64,000 bases of DNA from Plantactinospora soyae (GTDB taxonomy: Bacteria > Actinomycetota > Actinomycetes > Mycobacteriales > Micromonosporaceae), in the NCBI RefSeq assembly GCF_014874095.1, contig NZ_JADBEB010000001.1, positions 2,418,001 through 2,482,000 of the forward strand. The letters run 5' to 3'. Position numbers and translations under genes: made by a program. Under the pieces are notes generated by a model. That model did no database searches. It worked only from the letters and a program-made list of their open reading frames with translations, and was not told the DNA's origin. This document shows positions 28,006 through 36,436 of the stretch, one piece after another. Positions within the stretch are counted from its first letter, which is position 1. Each line of letters opens with the position of its first letter.

Positions 28006-29448
28006 TTACTCAGCCGATATCCGCGCCACGGATTGCAGCGCCGAGCGGACGTCGGTGACTTCCGTCACCCGCATGTTCTCCGGGCCCGCGCCGCTCGCCG
28101 CCGGCCCACAGCCGGTGGGCACCAGCGCGAAGCGGAAGCCGAGTCGGGCCGCCTCGGCCAGCCGTCGGGGTACGGCGGCGACCCGGCGTACCTCCCCGGT
28201 CAGGCCCACCTCCCCGATCGCCACCAGGTTCGGTGCGATGGCGAGGTTCAGGCCGCCCGAGGCGACGGCGAGCGCGACCGCGAGATCGGCGGCCGGCTCG
28301 ACCACCCGGATCCCGCCGACCGTGGCGGCGAAGACCTCCCGGTCGTGCAGGGTCAGCCGCTCGGTCCGGCGTTGCAGCACCGCGAGCACCATCGCCAGCC
28401 GGGCACTGTCCAGGCCCGAGACGGTCCGGCGGGGCGAGCCGGCGACCGTGGCGCCGATCAGTGCCTGCACCTCGGTGACCAGCGCCCGCCGGCCCTCCAT
28501 GGCGACCGTCACGCAGGTCCCGGGGACCGCTTCGGTGGACCGGGTCAGGAACAGCCCGGACGGATCGGCCAGGCTGCTGATCCCGCCCTCGTGCATCTCG
28601 AAGCAGCCGACCTCGTCGGCCGTGCCGAACCGGTTCTTGACGCCCCGGACCATCCGCAGCGAGGAGTGCTTGTCGCCCTCGAAGTGCAGCACCACGTCGA
28701 CGAGATGCTCCAGCACCCTCGGACCGGCGACCTGGCCGTCCTTGGTGACGTGCCCGACCAGCACGGTCGCGACACCCCGCTCCTTGGCGATCGAGACCAG
28801 GGCGGCGGTGACCGCCCGGACCTGGGTCACCCCGCCGGGTACCCCCTCGGTACCGGGGGTGGAGATCGTCTGCACGGAGTCCAGCACCAGCAGGCCCGGT
28901 TTGACCGCGTCCAGGTGCCCGAGGACGGCCCCGAGGTCGTTCTCGGCGGCCAGGTAGAGCTGCTCGTGCAGCGTGCCCATCCGCTCGGCCCGGAGCCGGA
29001 CCTGGCTCACCGACTCCTCGCCGCTGACCACCAGCGACGGGCTGCCGGCACCGGCAGCCCAGTGCTGCGCCACGTCGAGCAGCAGGGTCGACTTGCCGAC
29101 GCCGGGCTCGCCGGCCAGCAGGACCACCGCACCGGGCACCAGACCGCCGCCGAGCACCCGGTCCAGCTCGGGCACGCCGGTGGGGACGGCCCGGGCCGGT
29201 GCCGCGCTGATCGTGGCGATGGGGCGGGCCGGCTCGGCCGGAGCCCGGGAACTCACTACCCGGCCGGAGACGGTGGGCCCGGTGAGCGTCGACTCGACGA
29301 CGGCACCCCACTCGCCGCACTCCGGGCAGCGCCCGACCCACTTGGGCGGCTGGTGGCCGCAGGCGTCGCACTCGTAGGCGGGCCGGGGCTCGCGGGTGGC
29401 GGCCCGGGTGCGCCCGGCGGCGGGACGTGGTGTGGCTCGGCTGGTCAC
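28006..29448 (-). CDS. radA: DNA repair protein RadA
   Basis: A 480-residue RecA-like branch-migration helicase. The zinc finger uses Cys27, 30, 41 and 44 (CDACGHQPPKWVGRCPEC). The ATPase core has Walker A GEPGVGKST near residue 113 and the RadA-specific KNRFG motif. A C-terminal Lon-like domain follows (GLNLAIAPNLVAIGEVGLTGEVRRV). GTG start at 29448. It is likely co-transcribed with or adjacent to disA; the 235 bp between them show no gene. Confidence 0.96.
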   Translation of the reverse strand: MTSRATPRPAAGRTRAATREPRPAYECDACGHQPPKWVGRCPECGEWGAVVESTLTGPTVSGRVVSSRAPAEPARPIATISAAPARAVPTGVPELDRVLGGGLVPGAVVLLAGEPGVGKSTLLLDVAQHWAAGAGSPSLVVSGEESVSQVRLRAERMGTLHEQLYLAAENDLGAVLGHLDAVKPGLLVLDSVQTISTPGTEGVPGGVTQVRAVTAALVSIAKERGVATVLVGHVTKDGQVAGPRVLEHLVDVVLHFEGDKHSSLRMVRGVKNRFGTADEVGCFEMHEGGISSLADPSGLFLTRSTEAVPGTCVTVAMEGRRALVTEVQALIGATVAGSPRRTVSGLDSARLAMVLAVLQRRTERLTLHDREVFAATVGGIRVVEPAADLAVALAVASGGLNLAIAPNLVAIGEVGLTGEVRRVAAVPRRLAEAARLGFRFALVPTGCGPAASGAGPENMRVTEVTDVRSALQSVARISAE

Positions 29449-29565
29449 CTCAGCACGCTATCCAACTCGTACGACGAAACGCGTTCCGACCGCACGCCAA
29501 CCTCGCCAGTACGCCAGGAGGTGCCGGTACGCCAGGAGGTGACCGGGCCGGACGGAGGCCGGTTG

Positions 29566-30312
29566 TCAGCCGCCGTGGCCCTCTTCGCCTTCTTCGCCCT
29601 CACCGGTGACCGGCGTGCCGACCGGCGCCGGGGTCATCGGCACCGCGACGGGCGCGTCGACCTGCACCTTGCTGCCGCCGAAGTCGAACGTCAGCGGAAC
29701 CGACTCGCCCGGGGGCAGCGCCTCGGTCAGCCCGGCCAGTTGGAGCCAGCTGCCGACGGTCTTGTTCAGGATGACGAACCCGCCGGCAGGAAGCCGGATC
29801 TCGGCCGCCGACTCCTGAACCGGAGTGGGGGTCGGGGTCGGGGTGGCCGACGCGCCCCCGGTCGGCGTGGCGGAGGCCGAGCCGCCCGGCTCGGGGCTGC
29901 CGGAGGTCGTTCCGGGGGACGGGCTGCCGGAGGTGGCGGTCGCCGACGGGCTGGGCGAGACCGTACCGCCCGGGGTGGGAGCGGCCGAGGGTCCGGTGAG
30001 CACCACGGCACGGGCACCTTCGGGCATGATCTTGACCGTCACGGGCTGGCCGGAGTCGTTGTAGAGGGCGACGTTCATCGGCGCGTTGCCGCCGGCCGGG
30101 TAGCCCTCGAGACTCAGGTAGTCGATCGACAGGTTGCGGACCTTGAAGTTGTTGTCCGCCGACTGCGCGTTGGCGCCGACGCTGGTGGGCACCTTCGCGG
30201 CGGTCTCCGCGATCTGGCCCGTGCCGCACCCGGACAGCAGCAGGGTGGTGGCGGCTGCCGTACCGGTCAGCATCGCCGCGGCTCGCCGGGCCCCCCAGAT
30301 CGAGCGCGTCAC
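29566..30312 (-). CDS. Lipoprotein with Pro/Ser/Thr-rich insert, unknown function
   Basis: A 248-residue secreted lipoprotein. The signal ends LLLSGC (Cys about 29). The GTG start follows a strong AGGAGG. A beta-rich domain (residues 50-110: VRNLSIDYLS...VALYNDSGQPVTVKIMP) is interrupted by a low-complexity segment of about 60 residues of Ser/Pro/Thr/Gly. A second beta part follows (AEIRLPAGGFVILN...GESVPLTFDFGG), then a Glu/Gly tail. It resembles PCu(A)C-like or DUF461 folds in strand pattern but lacks their Met/His copper ligands. Metal binding is therefore not claimed. Confidence 0.72.
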   Translation of the reverse strand: MTRSIWGARRAAAMLTGTAAATTLLLSGCGTGQIAETAAKVPTSVGANAQSADNNFKVRNLSIDYLSLEGYPAGGNAPMNVALYNDSGQPVTVKIMPEGARAVVLTGPSAAPTPGGTVSPSPSATATSGSPSPGTTSGSPEPGGSASATPTGGASATPTPTPTPVQESAAEIRLPAGGFVILNKTVGSWLQLAGLTEALPPGESVPLTFDFGGSKVQVDAPVAVPMTPAPVGTPVTGEGEEGEEGHGG

Positions 30313-30480
30313 CTGGTCCTCCTCGTTGCGAATCCGGTCGCCCTAGCGATCTCCGGCTGGGCGGAACGGGCACGGTCGTCGTACCCGGGCCCAACGGGCT
30401 CCAGGGTAGTGGGCGGTGATCGCCTCCCGTACGCCGACCCGGTATCCCGGCCGCGTCCCGACCCCGTCCCGACCGCCCGG

Positions 30481-30612
30481 CTCAGGCCACCCGACCGCTC
30501 CGCTCAGGCCACTCGACCGCTCCGCTCAGGCCACTCGACCGCTCCGCTCAGACCACCCGAGCGCCCGGCTCAGACCACCCGAGCGCCCGGCTCAGACCAC
30601 CCGACCGCTCGC
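30481..30612. repeat. 22-bp tandem array, 6 units, overlapping the ubiA-like stop
   Basis: Units start at 30481, 30503, 30525, 30547, 30569 and 30591, each beginning CTCAG(G/A)CCAC. Copies 2 and 3 are identical, as are copies 4 and 5. The sixth unit holds the stop and last codons of the prenyltransferase gene. Confidence 0.95.
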
Positions 30613-31431
30613 GACCAGCAGCACGACGTCGATCAGCGCGACCAGCATGACGGCCCGGAAGACGGCCACGGGGCGGTCGCCCCGGGCGGCGGCGGCCCGG
30701 CTCGCGTACCAGCCGGCCGGCGGCACCACGGCAGCGACCGCGATGGCGGTCAGCCCGGCCCAGGACGGCGGGCCGGGCGGCCCGAGGACCAGCGTCGCGG
30801 TCGCCGCCAGGAGCAGCCCGGCGGCGGCCACCCGGGACCCGGTCGGACCCAGCCGGTGCGGCAGCCCACGTACCCCGGTCCGTTCGTCGTCGGCCAGGTC
30901 CGGCAGCACGTTCGCGAAGTGCGCCCCGGCGCCGAGCAGCGCCCCGGCGGCCACCAACCAGGCCGGCGGGGCCGGCGCGCCGGGCAACGCGAGTACGACG
31001 AAGGCCGGCAACGTCCCGAACGAGACCGCGTACGGCAGCACCGAGGCCGGGGTGGACTTCAGCGGCCAGTTGTAGAGGAGCGCGGAGACCAGGGCGACGG
31101 TGGCCCAGACAGCGGCGGTGGGATTGAGGGTGAGCGCGGGCAGCGGGGTCAGCACGGCGGCCACCGCGCCGGCCAGCCCGACCGCGCGTCGACTGATCAT
31201 GCCGCTCGCCACCGGCTTGTCCCGCCGGCCGACCTCGGCGTCCCGGTCGGCGTCCAGGCAGTCGTTGACCCAGCCGATGGCGAGCTGACTGGCCAGCACG
31301 GTGAGGCCCACCGCCACGATCCCGGCGGGTGGATGCCCGATGCCCCAGGCGAGCAGGGCCGACACCGTGGTCACCGCGACCGCCGGCTCCGGGTGACTCG
31401 CCCGGACCAGCCCTAACACCACATGCGACAT
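30592..31431 (-). CDS. UbiA-family membrane prenyltransferase
   Basis: A 279-residue protein with 8-9 transmembrane helices. Both Asp-rich motifs are present: NDCLDADRDAEVGRRDKP (metal/prenyl diphosphate site) and DLADDERTGVRGLPHRLG. It would attach a prenyl chain to an aromatic or polyol acceptor. The ATG at 31431 (MSHVVLGLVR) is chosen because longer starts run into the divergent gene; the ribosome-binding site is weak. Codon 6 is TTA (31414-31416), a pattern typical of bldA-controlled genes. It is divergent from a methyltransferase gene 46 bp away and is placed in the type III PKS cluster. Alternatives are an EboC-like or homogentisate-type enzyme; acceptor unknown. Confidence 0.85.
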   Translation of the reverse strand: MSHVVLGLVRASHPEPAVAVTTVSALLAWGIGHPPAGIVAVGLTVLASQLAIGWVNDCLDADRDAEVGRRDKPVASGMISRRAVGLAGAVAAVLTPLPALTLNPTAAVWATVALVSALLYNWPLKSTPASVLPYAVSFGTLPAFVVLALPGAPAPPAWLVAAGALLGAGAHFANVLPDLADDERTGVRGLPHRLGPTGSRVAAAGLLLAATATLVLGPPGPPSWAGLTAIAVAAVVPPAGWYASRAAAARGDRPVAVFRAVMLVALIDVVLLVASGRVV

Positions 31432-31477
31432 ATGGGAAGTCTGGTTGTTACCGCTCGGTCGTGCCAGGCTCGACCGC

Positions 31478-32362
31478 ATGCGGTACGAACGGGCCGGGCA
31501 GGGAACTGGGCACCCGACGCCCGGCGTCCCGGGCCGTACCCTGCCGCCCAACGATCCACGCCAGTACGACGACCTGGCCGACGAGTGGTGGGATCCGGAC
31601 GGCGCCTTCGCGATGCTGCACTGGCTGGCCGAGGCCCGGGCGGCGCTGGTGCCGCCGGCCACCGGTCCCGGGGCGACCCTGGTCGACCTCGGCTGCGGTG
31701 CCGGCCTGCTCGCCCCCCGGATCGCCGGCAAGGGCTACCGGCACGTCGGGGTCGACCTGGTCCGCTCCGCGCTCCGGCAGGCCGCCGCGCACGGGGTCCA
31801 GCCGATCAACGCGGACGTCGGTGCCGTGCCGCTGGCGGACCGGTGTGCCGACGTGGTCGCCGCCGGCGAGGTGCTCGAACACGTTCCGGACTGGCCGAGG
31901 GTGGTGGCCGAGGCGGGCCGGGTGCTCCGGCCCGGCGGCACGCTGGTGCTGGACACCCTCAACGCCACCGCGCTGAGCCGGCTGTTGGCGGTCCGGGTGG
32001 CCGAGCGGCTGCCCGGGGTGCCCCGGGGGATCCACGATCCACGGCTGTTCGTCGACTCGCGGGCGCTGGTCCAAGAGTGCGCCCGGCACGGGATCCAGCT
32101 GCGGATCCGGGGCGTACGGCCCGGGGGTTGGTCGGTGGCGCGCTGGCTGGTCGGCCGCGCTCTGCGGCGCTCCGGGCCGGGGCCGTCCGCGCGGGCACCG
32201 CAGGGCCGTTCGGATCTGCCGGGTCAGGGCGCGGTCCCCGGGCGGATGGCCACGGATCGGGAGGTGGCTTCCGCCCGGACGGCCGGGCGGAACCTGCCAC
32301 GGATCGTGCCGACCTGGTCGGCGGCGGTGCTCTACCAGGGGTGGGGGACCAAGGAGCGGTAG
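31478..32362 (+). CDS. SAM-dependent methyltransferase, UbiG-like
   Basis: A 294-residue class I methyltransferase. The N-terminal YDDLADEWWDPDGAFAMLHWL matches the UbiG-type entry. Motif I is LVDLGCGAGLLAPRIA, followed by VGVDLV, and the catalytic-face motif is GEVLEHVPDW. UbiG relatives O-methylate hydroxylated rings, which fits modification of a polyketide or quinone-type product. The ATG at 31478 follows no strong ribosome-binding site; the 46-bp gap to the divergent prenyltransferase must carry both promoters. The next gene is 46 nt downstream. Confidence 0.83.
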   Translation: MRYERAGQGTGHPTPGVPGRTLPPNDPRQYDDLADEWWDPDGAFAMLHWLAEARAALVPPATGPGATLVDLGCGAGLLAPRIAGKGYRHVGVDLVRSALRQAAAHGVQPINADVGAVPLADRCADVVAAGEVLEHVPDWPRVVAEAGRVLRPGGTLVLDTLNATALSRLLAVRVAERLPGVPRGIHDPRLFVDSRALVQECARHGIQLRIRGVRPGGWSVARWLVGRALRRSGPGPSARAPQGRSDLPGQGAVPGRMATDREVASARTAGRNLPRIVPTWSAAVLYQGWGTKER

Positions 32363-32408
32363 CGCGAGCGGCAGCGCCGGCTCTGGGCCGGTGCGGAAAG
32401 GGACACGG

Positions 32409-33578
32409 ATGACAGTGGATGCCCTCGCAGCGGCGCGTCGATTGGCGCCGCGACTGGCGGCCAGGGCGGCCGAACACGACCGGGACGGCAGCTTTCCGGT
32501 CGAGGACTTCGCCGACCTGCGGGCCGCCGGACTCTTCGGCCTGATGGTCCCGCCGGCCCTCGGTGGTCTCGGTGCCAGCTTCGCCGGGTACGCCGGGGTC
32601 GCCACCGAACTCGCCCGGGGCAACGGCGCGACCGCGCTGGTCTTCAACATGCACGCCTCGGTGACCGGGGCGCTGGGCGCGCTCACCCAGGAGCTGGCCG
32701 AGGCGCTGGGCGTACCGGACGAGGCGCTGGCCGCCCGGGACCGGCTGCTCGCCGAGGCGGCGGCCGGTGCCTGGTACGGCGTGGCGATGAGCGAGCGCGG
32801 CGCCGGGTCCCGGCTGTCCAAGCTGACCACCACGTACGAGGCGGTGGACGGCGGCTACCACATCAAGGGCGCGAAGACGTTCTGCTCCGGTGCGGGTCAC
32901 GCCGACGCCTACCTGGTGGCGGCGCGCAGTGCCGCCGACGGGTCGATCGTCTCGCAGTTCCTGGTGCCGGCCGGCCGGGACGGGCTGCACGTCGAGCCGA
33001 CCTGGGACTCGCTCGGCATGCGGGCCACCGCCTCGCACGACCTGCACCTGGACGTGACGGTGCCGGCCGACCGGCTGCTCGGCGGGGTGGAGGGACTGGC
33101 CCTGGTGGTCGCCCAGCTCATGCCGCACTGGCTGGTGGCCAGCTACGCGGCGGTGTACGTCGGGGTGGCCCGGGCGGCGGTGGACGCCGCGGTCGAGCAC
33201 CTGACCGCCCGGGGGCTGGACGGCCTGCCGGCGGTACGGGCCCGGGTGGGGCGGGCCGACGCCGCGACCGCCGCCGCCGAGTTGGCGGTGGCCGAGGCGG
33301 CACGTCGGGTCGACGAGGCGCCGGGGGACGTCGAGACGAACCGTTGGGTGTGGCGGGCCAAGCTGCTGGCCGGTACGACCGCCGCCGAGGTGGCGGCCTC
33401 GATGGTGGAGGCGGCCGGCACGTCGGCGACCCGGCGGGGGCATCCGCTGGAGCGGCTCTACCGGGATGCCCGTTGTGGATCTCTGCATCCGGCGACCTCG
33501 GACGTCTGCGCCGACTGGCTCGGCATCGCGGCGCTGGGCGGCGACCCGGACCGGGACGGTTCGGCCCCGCGATGGTGA
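32409..33578 (+). CDS. Acyl-CoA dehydrogenase family flavoprotein
   Basis: A 389-residue protein: an N-terminal helical domain (DFADLRAAGLFGLMVPPALGG), a beta-barrel FAD region (WYGVAMSERGAGSRL, KTFCSGAGHADAYLV) and a C-terminal helical domain (LAGTTAAEVAASMVEAAGTSATRRGHPLERLYRDARCGSLHPAT). The last part is closest to HpaB/DszC-like or SfnB-type members, which may be flavin monooxygenases. The ATG at 32409 follows GAAAGGGA. Its position before a type III PKS suggests tailoring or starter-unit oxidation, which is inference. Confidence 0.83.
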   Translation: MTVDALAAARRLAPRLAARAAEHDRDGSFPVEDFADLRAAGLFGLMVPPALGGLGASFAGYAGVATELARGNGATALVFNMHASVTGALGALTQELAEALGVPDEALAARDRLLAEAAAGAWYGVAMSERGAGSRLSKLTTTYEAVDGGYHIKGAKTFCSGAGHADAYLVAARSAADGSIVSQFLVPAGRDGLHVEPTWDSLGMRATASHDLHLDVTVPADRLLGGVEGLALVVAQLMPHWLVASYAAVYVGVARAAVDAAVEHLTARGLDGLPAVRARVGRADAATAAAELAVAEAARRVDEAPGDVETNRWVWRAKLLAGTTAAEVAASMVEAAGTSATRRGHPLERLYRDARCGSLHPATSDVCADWLGIAALGGDPDRDGSAPRW

Positions 33579-33682
33579 CCTGCCCGGTGCCGTTCGCGAG
33601 TCCCGGAGTCACGCTCGGGGGTTGGGCTCGGTGAGCGCGCCAAGCGCGGGCGGGTCCGCAGTCGCGATCGGAGGGCGGCAAG

Positions 33683-34807
33683 GTGAGTGGTCGTAGGGAG
33701 ATCGGATCTGGAGTGATCGTCGGTCTGGGCGTGGCGCTGCCGCCGGGCGCCAGGCAGGACGAGCTGTGGAAGGGGTACTTCGCCCAGCACTTCTCCGGTA
33801 CCACCCGGGCGCTCGCCCAGCGGATCTTCGCGAACTCCGGCGTCACCCGGCGGCACGCGGCGGTCAATCCGCTCCTGGAGGACGTCTCCGACTGGCCGAC
33901 CGAACGCCGGATGCGCCGCTACCAGATCGAGGCGCTGCCGCTGGGCAAGGAGGCGGTCGAGCGGGCCCTGACCGATGCCGGCCTGCGGGCCGGGGACATC
34001 GGCCTGTTCGTGGTCTGCTCCTGCACCGGGTACGCGACTCCGGGCCTGGACATCCTGCTGGCCCGGGACATGGGGATGGCGGCCGACACCCAGCGGATGT
34101 TCGTCGGCCACATGGGGTGTTACGCCGCGCTGCCCGGCCTGGGTGCCGCGAACGACTTCGTGGCGGCCCGTGGCCGTCCGGCGCTGCTGCTCTGCGCCGA
34201 GCTGACCAGCCTGCACATCCAGCCGTCCTCGGCCCGGGTGGACACCCAGCAGATCGTCTCGCACGCGCTCTTCTCCGACGCCGCCGTCGCCGTGGTGGTC
34301 GCGCCCGGGCACCGACCGGGGTACGCGGTCCGCGAGGTCACCGCGGTGACCGACACCTCGACGGCCGACCACATGACCTGGGAGCTGACCGACACCGGCT
34401 TCCGGATGGGGCTCTCGCCCCGGGTGCCGCAGGTGCTCGCGCTGCACGTGAGCGGTCTGGTGACCTCGCTGCTGGCCCGGCACGACCGGCAGATTTCCGA
34501 CGTGGACGGCTGGGCGGTGCATCCGGGTGGGCCCCGGATCCTGAACGTCGTGGAGGAGGAACTCGGCCTGCCACCGGAGGCTCTGGCCGCGTCCCGGGCG
34601 ACCCTCGACGAGTACGGCAACTGTTCTTCTCCCACATCCCTGCTGATTCTGGAACGACTCCGGCGTTCCGCCGCTCCACCCCGTACCGTGGTAATGCTCG
34701 CGTTCGGACCCGGGCTGACCCTCTACGCGGTACTGCTGGACCTCTCCTCCGGTGCCGCGCCGACGGGTGGCCCGTTGCCGGGCGAGGTTGGGCGGGGTGA
34801 CTACTAG
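33683..34807 (+). CDS. Type III polyketide synthase
   Basis: A 374-residue chalcone-synthase-like homodimeric enzyme. The catalytic triad is visible: Cys146 in VGHMGCYAALPGL, His280 in WAVHPGG and Asn313 in YGNCSSPTSLL. The C-terminal GFGPG loop appears as AFGPGLTLY. The length is that of bacterial type III PKSs (alkylresorcinol, pyrone and THN synthases). Starter unit and ring closure cannot be assigned from sequence. The GTG at 33683 follows GGAGGG. It forms a run with the methyltransferase and flavoprotein, with a UbiA gene divergent, so a small alkyl-aromatic or prenylated product is plausible. Confidence 0.93.
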   Translation: MSGRREIGSGVIVGLGVALPPGARQDELWKGYFAQHFSGTTRALAQRIFANSGVTRRHAAVNPLLEDVSDWPTERRMRRYQIEALPLGKEAVERALTDAGLRAGDIGLFVVCSCTGYATPGLDILLARDMGMAADTQRMFVGHMGCYAALPGLGAANDFVAARGRPALLLCAELTSLHIQPSSARVDTQQIVSHALFSDAAVAVVVAPGHRPGYAVREVTAVTDTSTADHMTWELTDTGFRMGLSPRVPQVLALHVSGLVTSLLARHDRQISDVDGWAVHPGGPRILNVVEEELGLPPEALAASRATLDEYGNCSSPTSLLILERLRRSAAPPRTVVMLAFGPGLTLYAVLLDLSSGAAPTGGPLPGEVGRGDY

Positions 34808-34842
34808 GACGTACCCGCTGGACCGGCGAGGGAGGCGGTCGA

Positions 34843-35331
34843 GTGCGCAGGTTGGCGTTGACGATGGTGGCCGTGGTAACCGTCGGAATCGGCGGCTGGT
34901 GGTGGGCGAGGTCGGCACCAGCGCCGATCGCTCCGGCGCGGGGCGTGACCGGTGCCTCGAAGGTCGCGCCCGGGGTCGGTGGTGCGAACCCACCCGTCGA
35001 ACGGGGCGCCGCGATCGCCCTGTCGGCCCTGCCGCGCTTCCCCGACACGGTGTGGCGGGAGACGGCGACCCTCAACGAGCGCAGGTTCGTCACCTGGTCG
35101 ATGGCTTCCCGGCCGGGTGGCCGCTATCTCCTCCAGTACGTCTGCCTCACCCAGGGGGAGTTGCACGTCCGGGTACGCGGCGCGATGGACAGCTGGTCGA
35201 AGTCGGTCAGTTGCCCGGGACCGTTCCGCAGCGTCCGGGTCGTCGCGTCCGGGGACTACCTGACCATCATGGCGAGGCGGTTGAACCACCGGCATGTCGA
35301 GGTCGCGTTGCAGGTGGTGGCGCTCTCCTGA
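34843..35331 (+). CDS. Small secreted or membrane-anchored protein, unknown function
   Basis: A 162-residue protein. Residues 4-23 are a signal peptide or anchor (LALTMVAVVTVGIGGWWW). The rest is one domain with two Cys (YVCLTQGELHV and KSVSCPGPFR) that could form a disulfide, ending in LQVVALS. The GTG at 34843 follows GGGAGG. It lies 35 nt after the type III PKS on the same strand but has no biosynthetic motif. It is probably an unrelated envelope protein transcribed by read-through. Confidence 0.65.
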   Translation: MRRLALTMVAVVTVGIGGWWWARSAPAPIAPARGVTGASKVAPGVGGANPPVERGAAIALSALPRFPDTVWRETATLNERRFVTWSMASRPGGRYLLQYVCLTQGELHVRVRGAMDSWSKSVSCPGPFRSVRVVASGDYLTIMARRLNHRHVEVALQVVALS

Positions 35332-35342
35332 CTTGGTCGGCG

Positions 35343-36107
35343 TCAGCGGACGGTGGTTGTCGCCAGGCGGTCCAGGTCGGCCTGGTAGTCCGCGACCGAG
35401 GTCAGTGCCGGTACGGTCCGGACGATCTCCCCGGTCCGGCTGACCAGGATGGCGGTGGCCGCTCCCGGCCGCTGTACCAGTTGGATCGTGCCCCGTATCT
35501 CCGAGGTCGGATCGGTCAGGTAGCGGGGTGTGCCACCGGTGCCGGGCGGTCGCATCGTCTGTGGGCTCGGCACGGTCCGGCGCCCGCTGACCGCCACCAC
35601 GCTGACCCCGGGCGGTACGGCCCGTACGGCGGCCTCCAGTTCGTCCGCGCAGGTGCAACCGTCGATCAGGATGACCACGGCCGGTAGCAGCCCGCGCAGC
35701 GGTACCAGTCGGCCGTCCTCACCGACCAGGTCCAGGGCGGGCAGGGTCCGGCCGGGCGGGTTGCTCGGAGTCGTACGACCGGTGGTGGCCGGACGTGGCT
35801 GGCCGGGCCAGGCGATCGCGAAGAGGCTGGTCAGGGTCGCCAGTAGGGCGATCGAGATGACGAGCAGGCAGATCCGCAGCGGCGACGGGCCGGAGGTGGC
35901 CGAGGGCAACCCGAGGCGGCGGCGCCAGTCCTCGCGGCGGGCCTGCTGCCGCAGCTCGCGGCGTACCTCTGCGGCCTCGGTGGCGAGTTCGGCGGGATCG
36001 TCGGGGATCACGATCCGGCCCCACTCGGCCGGCAGGTCGGGCACGCCATCGAGCGGGCCGTGCTCCGGGCCGTTGTCCGGCCGGCCGTCGTCCGCAGACG
36101 TGCTCAT
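35343..36107 (-). CDS. Single-pass membrane protein with a thioredoxin-like C-terminal domain
   Basis: A 254-residue protein. A cytosolic N-terminus (about 75 residues, acidic then basic) is followed by one transmembrane helix (LRICLLVISIALLATLTSLFAIAW). An extracytoplasmic domain begins LPALDLVGEDGRLVPLRGLLPAVVILIDGCTCADEL. The strand-helix order and the Cys placement after the beta-strand resemble TlpA/redoxin folds, but the active site reads C-T-C instead of C-x-x-C. A conventional thiol exchange is therefore doubtful. ATG 36107 with GGGGGTG upstream. It converges on the gene at 34843. Confidence 0.65.
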   Translation of the reverse strand: MSTSADDGRPDNGPEHGPLDGVPDLPAEWGRIVIPDDPAELATEAAEVRRELRQQARREDWRRRLGLPSATSGPSPLRICLLVISIALLATLTSLFAIAWPGQPRPATTGRTTPSNPPGRTLPALDLVGEDGRLVPLRGLLPAVVILIDGCTCADELEAAVRAVPPGVSVVAVSGRRTVPSPQTMRPPGTGGTPRYLTDPTSEIRGTIQLVQRPGAATAILVSRTGEIVRTVPALTSVADYQADLDRLATTTVR

Positions 36108-36436
36108 AACGCACCCCCTGGCCGGTCACCTGAGGTGTGAATCGGGCTCTGCTCCAGCCTCCCCCACCGAGGGTCGTATGGCCAGTGGCCGGCTCGGTTC
36201 GCGTCGAAGAGATATGCTGGTAGAACCGCAACGCCCTACATCCGATTTTTCCGATCCGCCTTGCCGGCCGGTGATCCGCACGTCACACAGCGTGGCGAAA
36301 TCTACGGATCACTGTCCTGTCAAGCCGAAGAAAGACCTCTCACAGGGCCTCTGAGCTGCGCTAACGGTCAGGACTGCGGTGGGACATCGGTGCCTGAGCG
36401 TGTTACCCTAGACACAGCGAAAGGGGTTTCGAACCT
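36108..36436. promoter_or_regulatory. 329-bp divergent intergenic region upstream of carD
   Basis: There is no gene. Candidate -10 boxes reading rightward are TATGCT near 36212 and TACCCT near 36404-36409 (GTGTTACCCTAGAC), the latter about 28 bp before the carD ATG. AAAGGGG near 36420 is the carD ribosome-binding site. The -35 elements are not clear. Confidence 0.4.

Noticed and set aside
30481-30612. Possible CRISPR array
   Set aside because: The 22-bp units abut directly with no unique spacers; it is a minisatellite overlapping a stop codon.
27994-31416. 1140-residue frame on the + strand
   Set aside because: It runs antisense through radA, a lipoprotein gene and a UbiA gene, has no recognisable domain, and reflects high-GC absence of stops.
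31432-31731. N-terminal extension of the UbiA protein
   Set aside because: The added 100 residues are Arg/Ser/Pro-rich and antisense to the divergent methyltransferase gene.
30592-34807. An ebo-type cluster
   Set aside because: The UbiA protein could be EboC-like, but no EboA, B, D, E or F homologue is adjacent.
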